A stretch of DNA of 64,000 bases from Streptomyces sp. CBMA152 (GTDB taxonomy: Bacteria > Actinomycetota > Actinomycetes > Streptomycetales > Streptomycetaceae), in NCBI RefSeq assembly GCF_014596475.1, contig NZ_MECJ01000006.1, forward strand, positions 186,001 to 250,000. The letters are read 5' to 3'. Numbering within the stretch: the stretch's first letter is position 1; each line of letters begins with the position of its first letter. The position numbers were made by a program, and so were the translations under genes. Shown piece by piece: positions 18,542 to 26,816 of this stretch. The notes beneath the pieces are model-generated. The model was given only the letters and a program-made list of their open reading frames with translations. It did no database searches and was not told the DNA's origin.

Positions 18542-19975
18542 TCAGGGGCGCGCCCGTGCGGCGCTGTCGGCCGCGAGCGGCAGCCTGGCCTCGAACGCGG
18601 CGCCGCCTGCGGGTGCGTCGACGACGGTCAACGTACCGCCGTGCCGCTCGATGACGTCCCGGGCGATGGCCAGGCCGAGCCCGGCACCGCCGTCGTCACG
18701 GCTGCGGGCGTCGTCGAGCCGGACGAACCGCTCGAAGACACGCTCGCGGTCGGCGCGGGGCACACCGGCGCCGTCGTCGGAGACCGTCAACACGGCCTGC
18801 GCGCCCTCGGTACGCAGGCTCAGCGTGACGGTCCCGGCGGCGTGGCGCTGGGCGTTGTCCAGCAAGTTGCCCAGGACACGGCCGAGTTGACCCCTGTTGC
18901 CGTCGACGTCTATCGCGTCGTCGGTGAGGTCGACGGTGGGGGTGATCCGCTCGGAGGGAGCACGTTTGGCGAGTTCTTCACGGACGAGGGAGGTGAGGGA
19001 GACACGGGCGGTCGGGGGATGGTCACCCGCGTCCAGGCGGGCGAGCAGAAGCAGATCGGAGGCCAGATCCTGAAGTCGTACGGTGTCCTCCAGGGCGCCG
19101 CTGACCAGTTCGCCCCACAACTCGGGGTCGGGGTGGGCCTGGGCGACCTCCAGCTGGGTGCGGAGCACGGTGATCGGGCTGCGCAGCTCGTGCGAGGCGT
19201 CGGCGATGAACTGGCGCTGGCGGATCCCGGACGCCTCCAGGCGGTCCAGGGTGGCGTTCATCGTGACGGCGAGCCGGGCGATCTCGTCCTGGCTGCGCGG
19301 AACCGGTACGCGTCGGTGCAGCTCGCGGTCGCCGATCGCGGCCACTTCGGCACGGATCGCCTCCACGGGCCGCAGCGCCCAGCCGGTCACCCGCCAGGTG
19401 ACCAGGGCGACGGTCAGGACGAGCAGTGGTACGACGACGACCAGCGCGACCCCGATGGTCTCGTCCGCCGCGTCGGCCTGCCGCAGCGAGGTGCCCGCGT
19501 ACACCGTGACCAGCCCGTTCGCGGTGGCGGTGGTGACCTGGACGACGCGCTGGCGGTGCTCTTCGCGCATCCGCCCGCCGTTCCAGGTGCCACGGACGGT
19601 GCCGGGCGAGCGGGGCTGGTCGGTGGTCAGGGCGGGGCGCCCCGCGAGGTTGGGACTCGACGCGAGGACCCGCCCCCGGGCGTCGACGACCTGGAGGAAG
19701 TCAGCGCCGCGCTCCGGCGCCAGTACGGGGTCGAGTCGGCCTGCGGCGGCCAGCTCGGCGGTGTGCAGGGCCTGGCGTTCGGCACCGGTCTGGGCGTTGC
19801 GGATGAGGTTGCGGTCGAGGAGCCCGAGCAGCCCGAAGGAGGCGACCCCGAGCGCCAGCGCCACCACCAGGGACGCGCCCAGAGTGGCCCGGGCGCGGAC
19901 GGAACGAGGGCGCAGGCGACGGGCGAGCTCGCGCAGCGCCGCGCCCCGGCGCCTGCCGCCTCGCTGCTCAGCCAC
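18542..19975 (-). CDS. Sensor histidine kinase of an OmpR-type two-component system
   Basis: 477 residues, GTG start. An N-terminal membrane segment (about 32-53), an extracytoplasmic sensor loop (about 55-170) and a second membrane segment (about 173-195) precede a HAMP linker. The HisKA box FIADASHELRSPITV places the phosphorylated His at 262, and a HATPase domain follows with N (LGNLLDNAQRHA), G1 (VSDDGAGVP) and G2 (GGAGLGLAIARDV) boxes. Its start overlaps the response regulator stop by 8 bases, so the pair is coupled. The opposite-facing PepSY-like gene at 20795 is the likely target or accessory. Confidence 0.93.
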   Translation of the reverse strand: MAEQRGGRRRGAALRELARRLRPRSVRARATLGASLVVALALGVASFGLLGLLDRNLIRNAQTGAERQALHTAELAAAGRLDPVLAPERGADFLQVVDARGRVLASSPNLAGRPALTTDQPRSPGTVRGTWNGGRMREEHRQRVVQVTTATANGLVTVYAGTSLRQADAADETIGVALVVVVPLLVLTVALVTWRVTGWALRPVEAIRAEVAAIGDRELHRRVPVPRSQDEIARLAVTMNATLDRLEASGIRQRQFIADASHELRSPITVLRTQLEVAQAHPDPELWGELVSGALEDTVRLQDLASDLLLLARLDAGDHPPTARVSLTSLVREELAKRAPSERITPTVDLTDDAIDVDGNRGQLGRVLGNLLDNAQRHAAGTVTLSLRTEGAQAVLTVSDDGAGVPRADRERVFERFVRLDDARSRDDGGAGLGLAIARDVIERHGGTLTVVDAPAGGAAFEARLPLAADSAARARP

Positions 19976-20645
19976 CGTCGGCCGTCAGTCGGTAGCCCGC
20001 GCCACGGACGGTCTCCACCGAGGCCCGGCCGAACGGTGCGTCTATCTTGCGCCGGAGCGCACTGACATGGACCTCGACGACGTTCAGATCACCCTCGTAC
20101 GCCGTGTCCCAGACCTGGTGCAGGATCTCCCGCTTGGGCACCACCTCACCGGCATGCCGGGCCAGATACACCAGGACGGCGAACTCGCGCGAGGTCAGCC
20201 GGGCCTCGGTCCCGCCCCGGGTGCACCGCTGCGCCGCCGGGTCGATCACGAGATCGCCGAACTCCATGATCTGCGGACTGCGCCGCCCGGTGCGCCGCAC
20301 GAGCGCGCGCAGCCGGGCGACCAGGACGACGTACGAGAACGGCTTGGAGAGGAAGTCGTCCGCGCCCGTGTCGAGCGCCTCCGCCTCGTCGTACTCGCCG
20401 TCCTTCGCGGTGAGCATCAAGATCCCCGACTCGCACCCGGCCGCCCGCAGCCGGGCGCAGATCCGGTAGCCGTTGAGGCCCGGCAGCATGATGTCGAGCA
20501 CGATGGCGTCGTAGTCGTGCTCGCCGGCAAGCCACAGTCCGTGCAGACCGTCGTGGGCGACGTCCACCGAGAACCCCTCGGCGCGCAGCCCACGCTGCAA
20601 TGCCGCGGCCAGTCGCCGCTCGTCCTCGACCACCAGTACGCGCAT
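19968..20645 (-). CDS. OmpR/PhoB-type response regulator
   Basis: 225 residues. The receiver domain has the acidic pocket VEDE, phospho-acceptor D51 in AIVLDIMLPG, and a KPFSYVVLVAR lysine loop. The C-terminal winged helix (about 125-222) has TSREFAVLVYLARHAGEVV and VHVSALRRKID. It is cotranscribed with the kinase downstream. The divergent promoter region contains five phased CTTCAG-type half-sites that are the obvious candidate for its own operator. Confidence 0.95.
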   Translation of the reverse strand: MRVLVVEDERRLAAALQRGLRAEGFSVDVAHDGLHGLWLAGEHDYDAIVLDIMLPGLNGYRICARLRAAGCESGILMLTAKDGEYDEAEALDTGADDFLSKPFSYVVLVARLRALVRRTGRRSPQIMEFGDLVIDPAAQRCTRGGTEARLTSREFAVLVYLARHAGEVVPKREILHQVWDTAYEGDLNVVEVHVSALRRKIDAPFGRASVETVRGAGYRLTADGG

Positions 20646-20678
20646 GGGTCAAGGTTCTCAGGTCACGGGGCCGCCGAC

Positions 20679-20726
20679 CTGAAGAGTTCCTGAAGATATC
20701 TTCAGGTTGCTTCAGCGAAGCTTCAG
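20679..20726. promoter_or_regulatory. Five-copy CTTCAG/CTGAAG operator between the response regulator and PepSY-like genes
   Basis: CTGAAG occurs at 20679 and 20690 and CTTCAG at 20700, 20710 and 20721, spaced 11, 10, 10 and 11 bp, about one per helical turn. The middle two half-sites form a perfect 18-bp palindrome (cctgaagatatcttcagg). OmpR-family regulators bind such phased hexamer repeats. It lies 34 bp upstream of the regulator start and 69 bp upstream of the divergent gene, so it can control both. Confidence 0.75.
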
Positions 20727-20794
20727 CATTCGCCTCGCAGCATCTGACGCAGCCGGGCGCAGCGCCCGGCTGCCAGATCGCGAGGAGCAGTCCG

Positions 20795-21400
20795 ATGACT
20801 CAGTCCAATCCCCAGCCCTCCGAGGGCCCGGCGGGCCCCGGCGAGGCGGCGGCCGACACGACCGGCAAGGCGGCCCCCCGCCGCGGCCGACTCGTCCGGC
20901 TGACCCGGCAGGGGCGCACGCGATGGGTGGTGCTCGGCGTGGTCGTCCTGCTCGCCGCGGGAGGTGCGGCCGCGGTGGCGGAGCACCACCACCATGAGGG
21001 TGACCGGGGCGGGTACGCCGCCGAGGGCCGGGGCCACCACGGCGAGCGGGGTGCGGACGGCCGCGCCGGGCAGAAGATGCGCGGTGACGAGCGGCCCGGC
21101 GGCGCAGGCGGACAGGGCTGGGGCCGCATGGGCCACGGCCCGGCCGGCGGCGGATTCGGCCAGGCCCCCGCGCCGCTGCCCGCCCTCCCGGCCGCGCAGG
21201 CCGTGGACAAGGCGGCGGCCGCTGTCTCCGGCGGCAAGGTCGAGGCGCTGCGGGTCGTGGCCCAGCAGGGCGGCGGCAGCGCCTGGCAGGCGGTGGTCCT
21301 CGGCCCCGACGGCGTGCGCCACGCGGTGACCCTTTCGGGCGCCGACGGCACGGTCACCAGCAACACCGTCGTCGGGGGAGCCCCGGCAGCCAAGGGCTGA
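20795..21400 (+). CDS. His/Gly-rich membrane-anchored PepSY-like protein
   Basis: 201 residues. A basic cytoplasmic N-terminus (about 1-45) precedes one membrane segment (WVVLGVVVLLAAGGAAAVA). An extracytoplasmic His/Gly-rich linker follows, starting EHHHHEGDRGG with more His further on, and the protein ends in a small domain (about residues 130-201: VDKAAAAVSGGKVEALRVV...WQAVVLGPDGVRHAVTLS) resembling PepSY units. It is divergent from the two-component pair and shares its operator. The His-rich stretch suggests metal or pH sensing or binding at the cell surface. Assignment to PepSY is moderate. Confidence 0.65.
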   Translation: MTQSNPQPSEGPAGPGEAAADTTGKAAPRRGRLVRLTRQGRTRWVVLGVVVLLAAGGAAAVAEHHHHEGDRGGYAAEGRGHHGERGADGRAGQKMRGDERPGGAGGQGWGRMGHGPAGGGFGQAPAPLPALPAAQAVDKAAAAVSGGKVEALRVVAQQGGGSAWQAVVLGPDGVRHAVTLSGADGTVTSNTVVGGAPAAKG

Positions 21401-21412
21401 TCAAGGGGCGGG

Positions 21413-21448
21413 GAGGGGCGTCGGGCGCAAGGCGGCCCGGCGCCCCTC
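21413..21448. terminator. Bidirectional hairpin between convergent genes
   Basis: A G+C-rich inverted repeat (gaggggcg...tcgggc paired with gcccg...gcgcccctc) with a small internal offset fills the gap between the PepSY-like gene and the convergent caspase gene. Confidence 0.65.
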
Positions 21449-21452
21449 CTCA

Positions 21453-22988
21453 CTATCCCTCCCCGCGATCCGCGCTGTCCGCCGTGAGCCCGGAGACGAA
21501 CCACTCGGGGTGGTTCTTCCGGAGCTTCGACAGCGCGGGCAGGGTGTCGGTCAGCGTGTTCTGGAGCGGATGCTGATTGCACTCCTCGATCTTCACTTCA
21601 CGGCCGCCGAAGCGAACGGTCATCGTGATCACCTGATTCGCTCCCACCGCGTCCCCCGCGCCCCAACTTTCCCAGGTGGAGTCGGTGGTGCGGTGTACCT
21701 GCTCCACACGGGAGTAAGGGATGCTGAGGGGGATGAAGTGGGTGCGAATGGTGATGCGTGTGTCGGTGAACGCGATCACGCCCGACGTTCGGCCGTACCA
21801 GCCCACATTGACGAAGCCGATGAGCTGTTCGTCCCCGTAGATCGCGCACTTGCTCTTGACCTTGTCGATCTGTTTGGCGACCTTGCGTGTTTGGGCTCCG
21901 CCCTCCGGCACCAAGGGGATGCCGGAGTCGGCCAGCAGCATGCGCAGGGCGTCGACGAAGGAAGCCGGCTCACAGCGGTGCTGCTCGATATGGGCGTCCA
22001 CCTGGGCTTTGTCGAAGCCATAACGGTTCTTGCCGGACACCTGGCTGAAGTAGGGCGCCCTCGCTCTCCTCCGGCGACGGGGGTCGGCGACGAGGGCGAT
22101 CACGTCGAGCCGGTACGCGTCGACCTGTTCGATGTCGTATCCGGCGCCCTTGACCGGGTCGAAGTGGGGACGTCCGGACGGCGTCGTCGGTGACGCCGTG
22201 GCCGACGGTTCAGCCGACGTGTTCGCGGACCGCCGTGCCGCGCCGGTCCGGTCGGTGTTGCGTACGAAAGGGAAGTAGGACGCGCTGTCGGTGATCAACC
22301 GGTTGGGCGCGGGCAGGCCCGCGTGCCGCAGCCTGGCCGCGAGGTGCGGGTAGATCGTGTCGAGCGTGAGCCAGGGCGACTCGCCGGGCAGTCCGGTCCG
22401 TACGAGTTCGAGAAGCTGACCGGTGAACGAGGTCGGCACCGCGCTCTGCTCCGCCAGCGGCGGCACATGGGCCACTTCCAGGTCGGCGGCGGTGAGGGTG
22501 TACACACCTCTGGCCGTCACGGCGTTGCCCACCGTGCCCGAGCCGAGGGCTTCGATCGCGCGTCCGGAATAACAGCAGTCCAGGATCACAATCTTGATGC
22601 TGGCGGGACTGCTGAGGATCGCGCTCTTCACTCTGCTGTATTCGATGCCGGTCAGATCGGCGTCTTGGGGATCGGTGTCGTGGACGGTGAGGATCAGTTC
22701 GCCGGACGAGCTGATGTGGCCGTGGCCGACGTAGTACAGCAGCAGTGTTCCGGTCGTCTGCTGGGCGAGGCGGCGGATCCGGCGGACCGCGTCGACCGCG
22801 TTGGGTGGCTGGTCGGACGTGACCTGCGCGGACGGCCACCCGCCGAGGGCGGGGTCGGTGAGCATGGCCTCCATGGCACGCAGGCTGTTCGCGGCGGCGG
22901 GAACCGGGAGGATGTCGGGATGCTTGAAGGCGGAGGCCCCGAGCAGCAGGGCGTGGGACCCGTCGAGGCCCGTACGGTGTTCACTCAC
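21453..22988 (-). CDS. Caspase-like peptidase with two DivIVA-type motifs and a PH-like C-terminus
   Basis: 511 residues from GTG 22988, overlapping the EACC1 stop by 8 bases. Residues ~10-240 form a C14 caspase domain: YYVGHGH gives the catalytic His (H89) and ILDCCYSG the catalytic Cys (C139). A Ser/Thr/Pro linker leads to two short repeats, GYDIEQVDAY (283-292) and YGFDKAQVDAHI (323-334), that look like the GYD-x-x-x-VD motif of DivIVA/Wag31 N-termini. The C-terminal ~380-495 region (FVNVGWYGRTSGVIAFTDTR, then IPYSRVEQV) reads as a bacterial PH-like domain. It is paired with EACC1, matching NTP- or signal-activated conflict systems in which the peptidase kills or disables the host cell on activation. 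No NTPase or trigger gene is adjacent. Confidence 0.8.
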   Translation of the reverse strand: MSEHRTGLDGSHALLLGASAFKHPDILPVPAAANSLRAMEAMLTDPALGGWPSAQVTSDQPPNAVDAVRRIRRLAQQTTGTLLLYYVGHGHISSSGELILTVHDTDPQDADLTGIEYSRVKSAILSSPASIKIVILDCCYSGRAIEALGSGTVGNAVTARGVYTLTAADLEVAHVPPLAEQSAVPTSFTGQLLELVRTGLPGESPWLTLDTIYPHLAARLRHAGLPAPNRLITDSASYFPFVRNTDRTGAARRSANTSAEPSATASPTTPSGRPHFDPVKGAGYDIEQVDAYRLDVIALVADPRRRRRARAPYFSQVSGKNRYGFDKAQVDAHIEQHRCEPASFVDALRMLLADSGIPLVPEGGAQTRKVAKQIDKVKSKCAIYGDEQLIGFVNVGWYGRTSGVIAFTDTRITIRTHFIPLSIPYSRVEQVHRTTDSTWESWGAGDAVGANQVITMTVRFGGREVKIEECNQHPLQNTLTDTLPALSKLRKNHPEWFVSGLTADSADRGEG

Positions 22989-23364
22989 CAGCACCGCCAC
23001 CGCCGCGGCCGATGCTGGTCTGGCGTAGCAGCTCCGCGATGATGGGTGCGGCCTGCGCCGCCGCCTCGTCCGTCAAGCCCAGCCGGTACGTGGACCCGTC
23101 CGGCAAGGTAATGGTGAACTCCACCGCCGGACGACGGCTCTTCAGCCATGCCGTGAGCGACTGCGCCAGGGCGACGGCGACGCCGCCCGATCCGACGGCG
23201 ATGCTCACCACGTCCAGTACGCCCGTGGAAAGGTCCTCCGGCCCGGCGGGCTTGTATTCCGGCCGCACCTGGCCCGCCAACTGGCGTTCGGACCGCAGCC
23301 ACTGGAACAGCGCCACGAGCTCCAGTACGCCCTTGTCGCCGACGGCACTGATCTTGACTTCCAT
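22981..23364 (-). CDS. EACC1-like effector-associated constant component
   Basis: 127 residues. Its features match effector-associated constant component 1 (EACC1) of actinobacterial conflict systems: an N-terminal VKISAVGDKGVLELVALFQWLRS, an LDVVSIAVGSGGVAVALAQSLTAWL amphipathic segment, and a VEFTITLPDGSTYRL beta hairpin before a Gly-rich tail. Such proteins are encoded directly upstream of varied effectors, often caspases, and are thought to couple them to a sensor or hold them inactive. The 8-base overlap with the caspase gene implies fixed stoichiometry. Predicted cytoplasmic or membrane-peripheral. Confidence 0.8.
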   Translation of the reverse strand: MEVKISAVGDKGVLELVALFQWLRSERQLAGQVRPEYKPAGPEDLSTGVLDVVSIAVGSGGVAVALAQSLTAWLKSRRPAVEFTITLPDGSTYRLGLTDEAAAQAAPIIAELLRQTSIGRGGGGAGE

Positions 23365-23543
23365 GGAACCCCCCCCACTACCGCATGCCCCTCCGCCGTT
23401 CGCCTTCGGCGGGATGCACGACAGTGTCCCAACGGGCGACTCGCCTGTCCCGAATTCGCGGAAGCCGACATGACGTTTGTCATGCGGGGCTGGTGTCCGG
23501 AGACACTGATGGGGCGTCAGGGCGAGCCCGTACTGTCAAGGGC

Positions 23544-23990
23544 ATGGAGATCAACAAGAACACCGAGTCCGCACCGTCCACCTCGTCCACCGCTCGCCGT
23601 ACCGAGTGGAGCCTGTCCCTGCTGGGCGGGATCAAGCGCCGTGGCGCGTTCGAGGCGCGGGAGCGCACGGTGCATGTGGCCGCGGTGGGTGGGGCCAAGC
23701 TCGACCACACCGACGCCCAGCTGCCCGCCGGGCCGACCCATCTGGTGAAGGCGGCCGTGGTCGGCGGTGCCGAACTGGCCTACCCCGAGGGCGCGTCCGC
23801 CGAGGTCGACGCGTTCTCGGCCTTCGGCGGCGTCGACCTGACGGTGCCCGCCGGGACGACGGTCGAGGTCAGCGGGTTCTCCCTGCTGGGCGCGCGCAGC
23901 AGCGGTGTGACGGGGGAGCCGGGCGGTCCGGTGGTGAAGGTGCGTTCGTACTCGCTGGTGGGTGGTGTGAAGGTCCGTCAGGGCGAGTAG
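23544..23990 (+). CDS. LiaF/DUF1707-associated-type cell-wall stress protein (short)
   Basis: 148 residues. The repeated strand pattern VHVAAVGGAKLD, KAAVVGGAELAYPEG, DAFSAFGGVDLTVPAGTTVEV and SYSLVGGVKV is the beta-helix-like domain seen in LiaF and cell-wall-active-antibiotic response proteins. The usual N-terminal DUF1707 or membrane part is absent, so this is a short soluble form. Function unknown. Monocistronic by context, convergent with the GH59 gene. Confidence 0.72.
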   Translation: MEINKNTESAPSTSSTARRTEWSLSLLGGIKRRGAFEARERTVHVAAVGGAKLDHTDAQLPAGPTHLVKAAVVGGAELAYPEGASAEVDAFSAFGGVDLTVPAGTTVEVSGFSLLGARSSGVTGEPGGPVVKVRSYSLVGGVKVRQGE

Positions 23991-24058
23991 GTGTGGCCTG
24001 ACCGACAACGGGCCCCCGGAAGCAGATTCCGAAGGCCCGCCACTGAATGTAAGAGGGT

Positions 24059-26491
24059 CTACGGCAGAGTCCACCGCTGGTTGGCACCGCCGTTGCAGTC
24101 CCAGATCTCCAACTGCGTTCCGTTGGTCGTGTTGGCGCCCGGGACATCGAGGCAGCGTCCCGACTGCACGCTCACCAGCGAGCCGTTGGACTGCGGAACC
24201 CACTGCTGGTTCTGCCCGCCGTTGCAGTCCCACAGCTCGACGAGTGTGCCGTTGAGCGGGCCCTGACCCGTCACGTCGAGGCACTTGCCGTTCGGGCCGC
24301 CGAGCCGCAGCATGCCGTTGCCCCACGACCACACCTGCGCGCCGGTGCCGTTGCAGTCCCACAGTTGCACGCGGGTGCCGTTGGCGGTGGAGCCGGTGTT
24401 GTCGTCGACGCACTTGCCGGTGAGGCCGGACGCGATCGGGCCGAGGTGCGGCGGCGACGGTGTGCCCGGCGTGAGCGCGAAGTTGTCGAACTGGTCGGTC
24501 TGGTAGCCCGTCACACCGAGCCCTGCCTGGCCGCTGGTGAACGAGTAGTCCTTCACACTGCCGAGCGGCGATCCGTCGACGTATGCCGTCAGCGTCGCGT
24601 CCTGCATCGTGAACGCCAGCTTGTGCCACGTACGCAGGTTGAGCGCGCTCGCCGTTCCGCTCGCCAGTGTGGTGAAGTGCCACGACGTATCGCTCTTGAC
24701 GATCGACCAGGCGCCGGTGTCGCTGATGCGGAAGTGATACGCGTTGAGGCCGTTGTTGTTGCGCCCCTGCTGGCCGACCCGGCCGAGCAGTTCCACACTG
24801 CCGGACTGCTCCAGCATCGCGTCGGCGGAGACGGTGTAGTTGCCCCACGAGCTGTCGCCCATAAACGTATAAGGCGCGTTGTACGGCTCGTCGGTCCAGC
24901 GGATCGGGACGGTCGGGGCCATCTGTCGCAGACAGGTGCCGGCGCGGCCGCCGCAGGCCACGGTCTGGAAGGCGCCGTTCATGTCGGTGAAGTACTTCGG
25001 GCTGGTGGTGGCCGCCGGCGTCTCGAAGGAGTCGGAGTAGGGCAGTTTCATCGCTGCGGCGGCCGGGGGAGTGGCCGTGCCCTTGCCCTGACCGGTGGTC
25101 GTGGTGAGGGTGTACACGTGCCCCGGTTGAAGGGTGACGGTGTACGTGCCGGACGCCGACGGAGTGACGTCCTGACCACGGACGAAGTAGTCGGCGTTGT
25201 TGGCCGAGCTGAGGTCGCTGGACCAGACGTGGACGGTGCCGCCCGACAGCCCACCGGCGACGGTGAACGTCGCGGTCTGGGCGGCGGTGGCGTCCATCGT
25301 CTCGATGACGGTGGAGTAGTCGGAGTTGTTCGTCGACTTCAGCGATACGTAACTACCATTGGCGCGGTTGCCGCCGAGGAAGCCGCTGGCCGAGTCGATG
25401 TAATGCCAGCCGGGCTGGGCGAACTGGGTGGTGTGCGCGGTGACCCAAGTGGTCTTGCCGATGCTGTAGTTGCCGGACCAGGGTTGCGCGGCGATCGACA
25501 TACCGTCGGTCGAGAAGTAGAGGTTCGGGTAGAGCGCGGCGATGACCGGCCAGTTGATGTACGAGGTCATCTTGCCGTCGATGTAGTCGCGGTTGATCGC
25601 GCGGGCGACGGCCTGGGCGCCACCGTCGGCATCCTCGGAGCCGTTCTCGCTGGCCCAGAGCGGTTTGCCGAGCCCCTGTGCGGTGGGTGTGCTCGGGCAG
25701 GACTTGAAGTCACCGAGGTAGCCGCAGGGGTAGTGGACGCCGACGATGTCGACGGCGTTCTTGAACGCGCTGTCGGTCGCCATGGCGTCGGCGACGTCCC
25801 AGCCACTGTCGGCAGCAACGACTTTGGTGCCGTAACCCTTGGAGACAAGCGCGGACTTGAGGTTCTTGTACCACCCGGCGTTCCAGTTGCGCTCGTTCCA
25901 ACCGCCGAGGTAGTCGATGGTGAGATTGTGCTGCTTGGCGCACCCGAACCAGGACATCAGATAGTTGACCATGTCCTGGGACCAGAAGTTCCCACCCCCG
26001 ATCCACCCCGGCGCGCCCCAGGCCAACCCGTACAGCTTGATGTTGGGGTTACGAGCCTTGGCCTGTTCGGCGAGCCACCACTCGTAACCCTGGTTGCAGT
26101 CAACGGAGTTGGCCGTGTGCATATGGCTGGCCTCGGCGCCGTCGGTGGAGTTGGTGTCACCGCCGATCTCGATCTTCAGCACTTGCAGCGAGGCGCCGTA
26201 TCCGGGTTTGAAGAGGTAGTCGAGCAACTGGCTGCGCTGGGGCTCGGGATAGTCGACGAGGAGTCGGGTGTTGCCTCCGCCACCGCTGATGGCCCCGACA
26301 CCGTCGAAGGCGAGGCCGGGTTTTGTGCCGTCGATGGTGATGGCGGTGGTGGTCGCGGCGGTCGCGTTCGTCGTGCCTGTCGTGGCGCGGGCGACGGGCG
26401 GGCCCCAGCCCATGAGGGCGCCGATCAGAAGCGCGAGGAGGGCGAGGAGGGTTGGTCGCCGCCGTCTGGCTATGGGGGGTGTGGAGATCAT
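24059..26491 (-). CDS. Secreted GH59-type galactosidase (galactocerebrosidase-like) with LamG-like and ricin-lectin modules
   Basis: 810 residues. A signal peptide (RRRRPTLLALLALLIGALMG...ARA) precedes a GH59 catalytic domain: FDGVGAISGGGGNTR near 62-76, acid/base E200 in GGWNERNW, and nucleophile candidate E282 in LWASEN, the same positions as in animal galactosylceramidase. A linker after ~475 leads to a concanavalin/LamG-like domain (~490-675) and a C-terminal ricin B lectin of three QxW repeats (~685-810; GKCVDD, GKCLDV, GRCLDV). It probably hydrolyses beta-galactosides of plant or glycolipid origin outside the cell. Confidence 0.85.
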   Translation of the reverse strand: MISTPPIARRRRPTLLALLALLIGALMGWGPPVARATTGTTNATAATTTAITIDGTKPGLAFDGVGAISGGGGNTRLLVDYPEPQRSQLLDYLFKPGYGASLQVLKIEIGGDTNSTDGAEASHMHTANSVDCNQGYEWWLAEQAKARNPNIKLYGLAWGAPGWIGGGNFWSQDMVNYLMSWFGCAKQHNLTIDYLGGWNERNWNAGWYKNLKSALVSKGYGTKVVAADSGWDVADAMATDSAFKNAVDIVGVHYPCGYLGDFKSCPSTPTAQGLGKPLWASENGSEDADGGAQAVARAINRDYIDGKMTSYINWPVIAALYPNLYFSTDGMSIAAQPWSGNYSIGKTTWVTAHTTQFAQPGWHYIDSASGFLGGNRANGSYVSLKSTNNSDYSTVIETMDATAAQTATFTVAGGLSGGTVHVWSSDLSSANNADYFVRGQDVTPSASGTYTVTLQPGHVYTLTTTTGQGKGTATPPAAAAMKLPYSDSFETPAATTSPKYFTDMNGAFQTVACGGRAGTCLRQMAPTVPIRWTDEPYNAPYTFMGDSSWGNYTVSADAMLEQSGSVELLGRVGQQGRNNNGLNAYHFRISDTGAWSIVKSDTSWHFTTLASGTASALNLRTWHKLAFTMQDATLTAYVDGSPLGSVKDYSFTSGQAGLGVTGYQTDQFDNFALTPGTPSPPHLGPIASGLTGKCVDDNTGSTANGTRVQLWDCNGTGAQVWSWGNGMLRLGGPNGKCLDVTGQGPLNGTLVELWDCNGGQNQQWVPQSNGSLVSVQSGRCLDVPGANTTNGTQLEIWDCNGGANQRWTLP

Positions 26492-26816
26492 GTCGACTCC
26501 AAGGAGGGTTGGGTTGACCGTGATCGAGCTGCACTCCTGGGTGGTTGGTTCTCATGGATGCCCATGATCGAGCAACTTTCAACACAGGCAAACAGATTCA
26601 CTCATGCGTGGGAGATGGTGGGGGAATCTGGGAGCGGTGTCAACGGGTGGGGGCGAATGAGGGGTTCCGGGCGCTGGGGCGGACGCGTGCACGAGCGCGG
26701 GGCGGCGGGCCGCCGACGGAGTGGGCGGCCAGTAGCCGGTCCCGAACGCTCCCTCGAAACTCGCGTGCCCACCCGTCGACGGGGCGACGGGTGGGCACGC
26801 GGGAAAACCCCTTGGC
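26492..26816. other. 325-bp region upstream of the GH59 gene
   Basis: No gene is supported here. It contains the leader of the GH59 gene (ggag a few bases before its ATG), an A/T-richer stretch near 26565-26610 that may hold its promoter, and the terminator of the DUF4097-like gene at 26763-26800. Confidence 0.5.
26763..26800 (-). terminator. 16-bp-stem terminator after the DUF4097-like gene
   Basis: Arms at 26763-26778 and 26785-26800 pair perfectly around a 6-nt loop (acgggg), 17 bp beyond the stop codon of the leftward gene at 26817. On that strand the sequence after the stem has no T-run. Confidence 0.85.
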
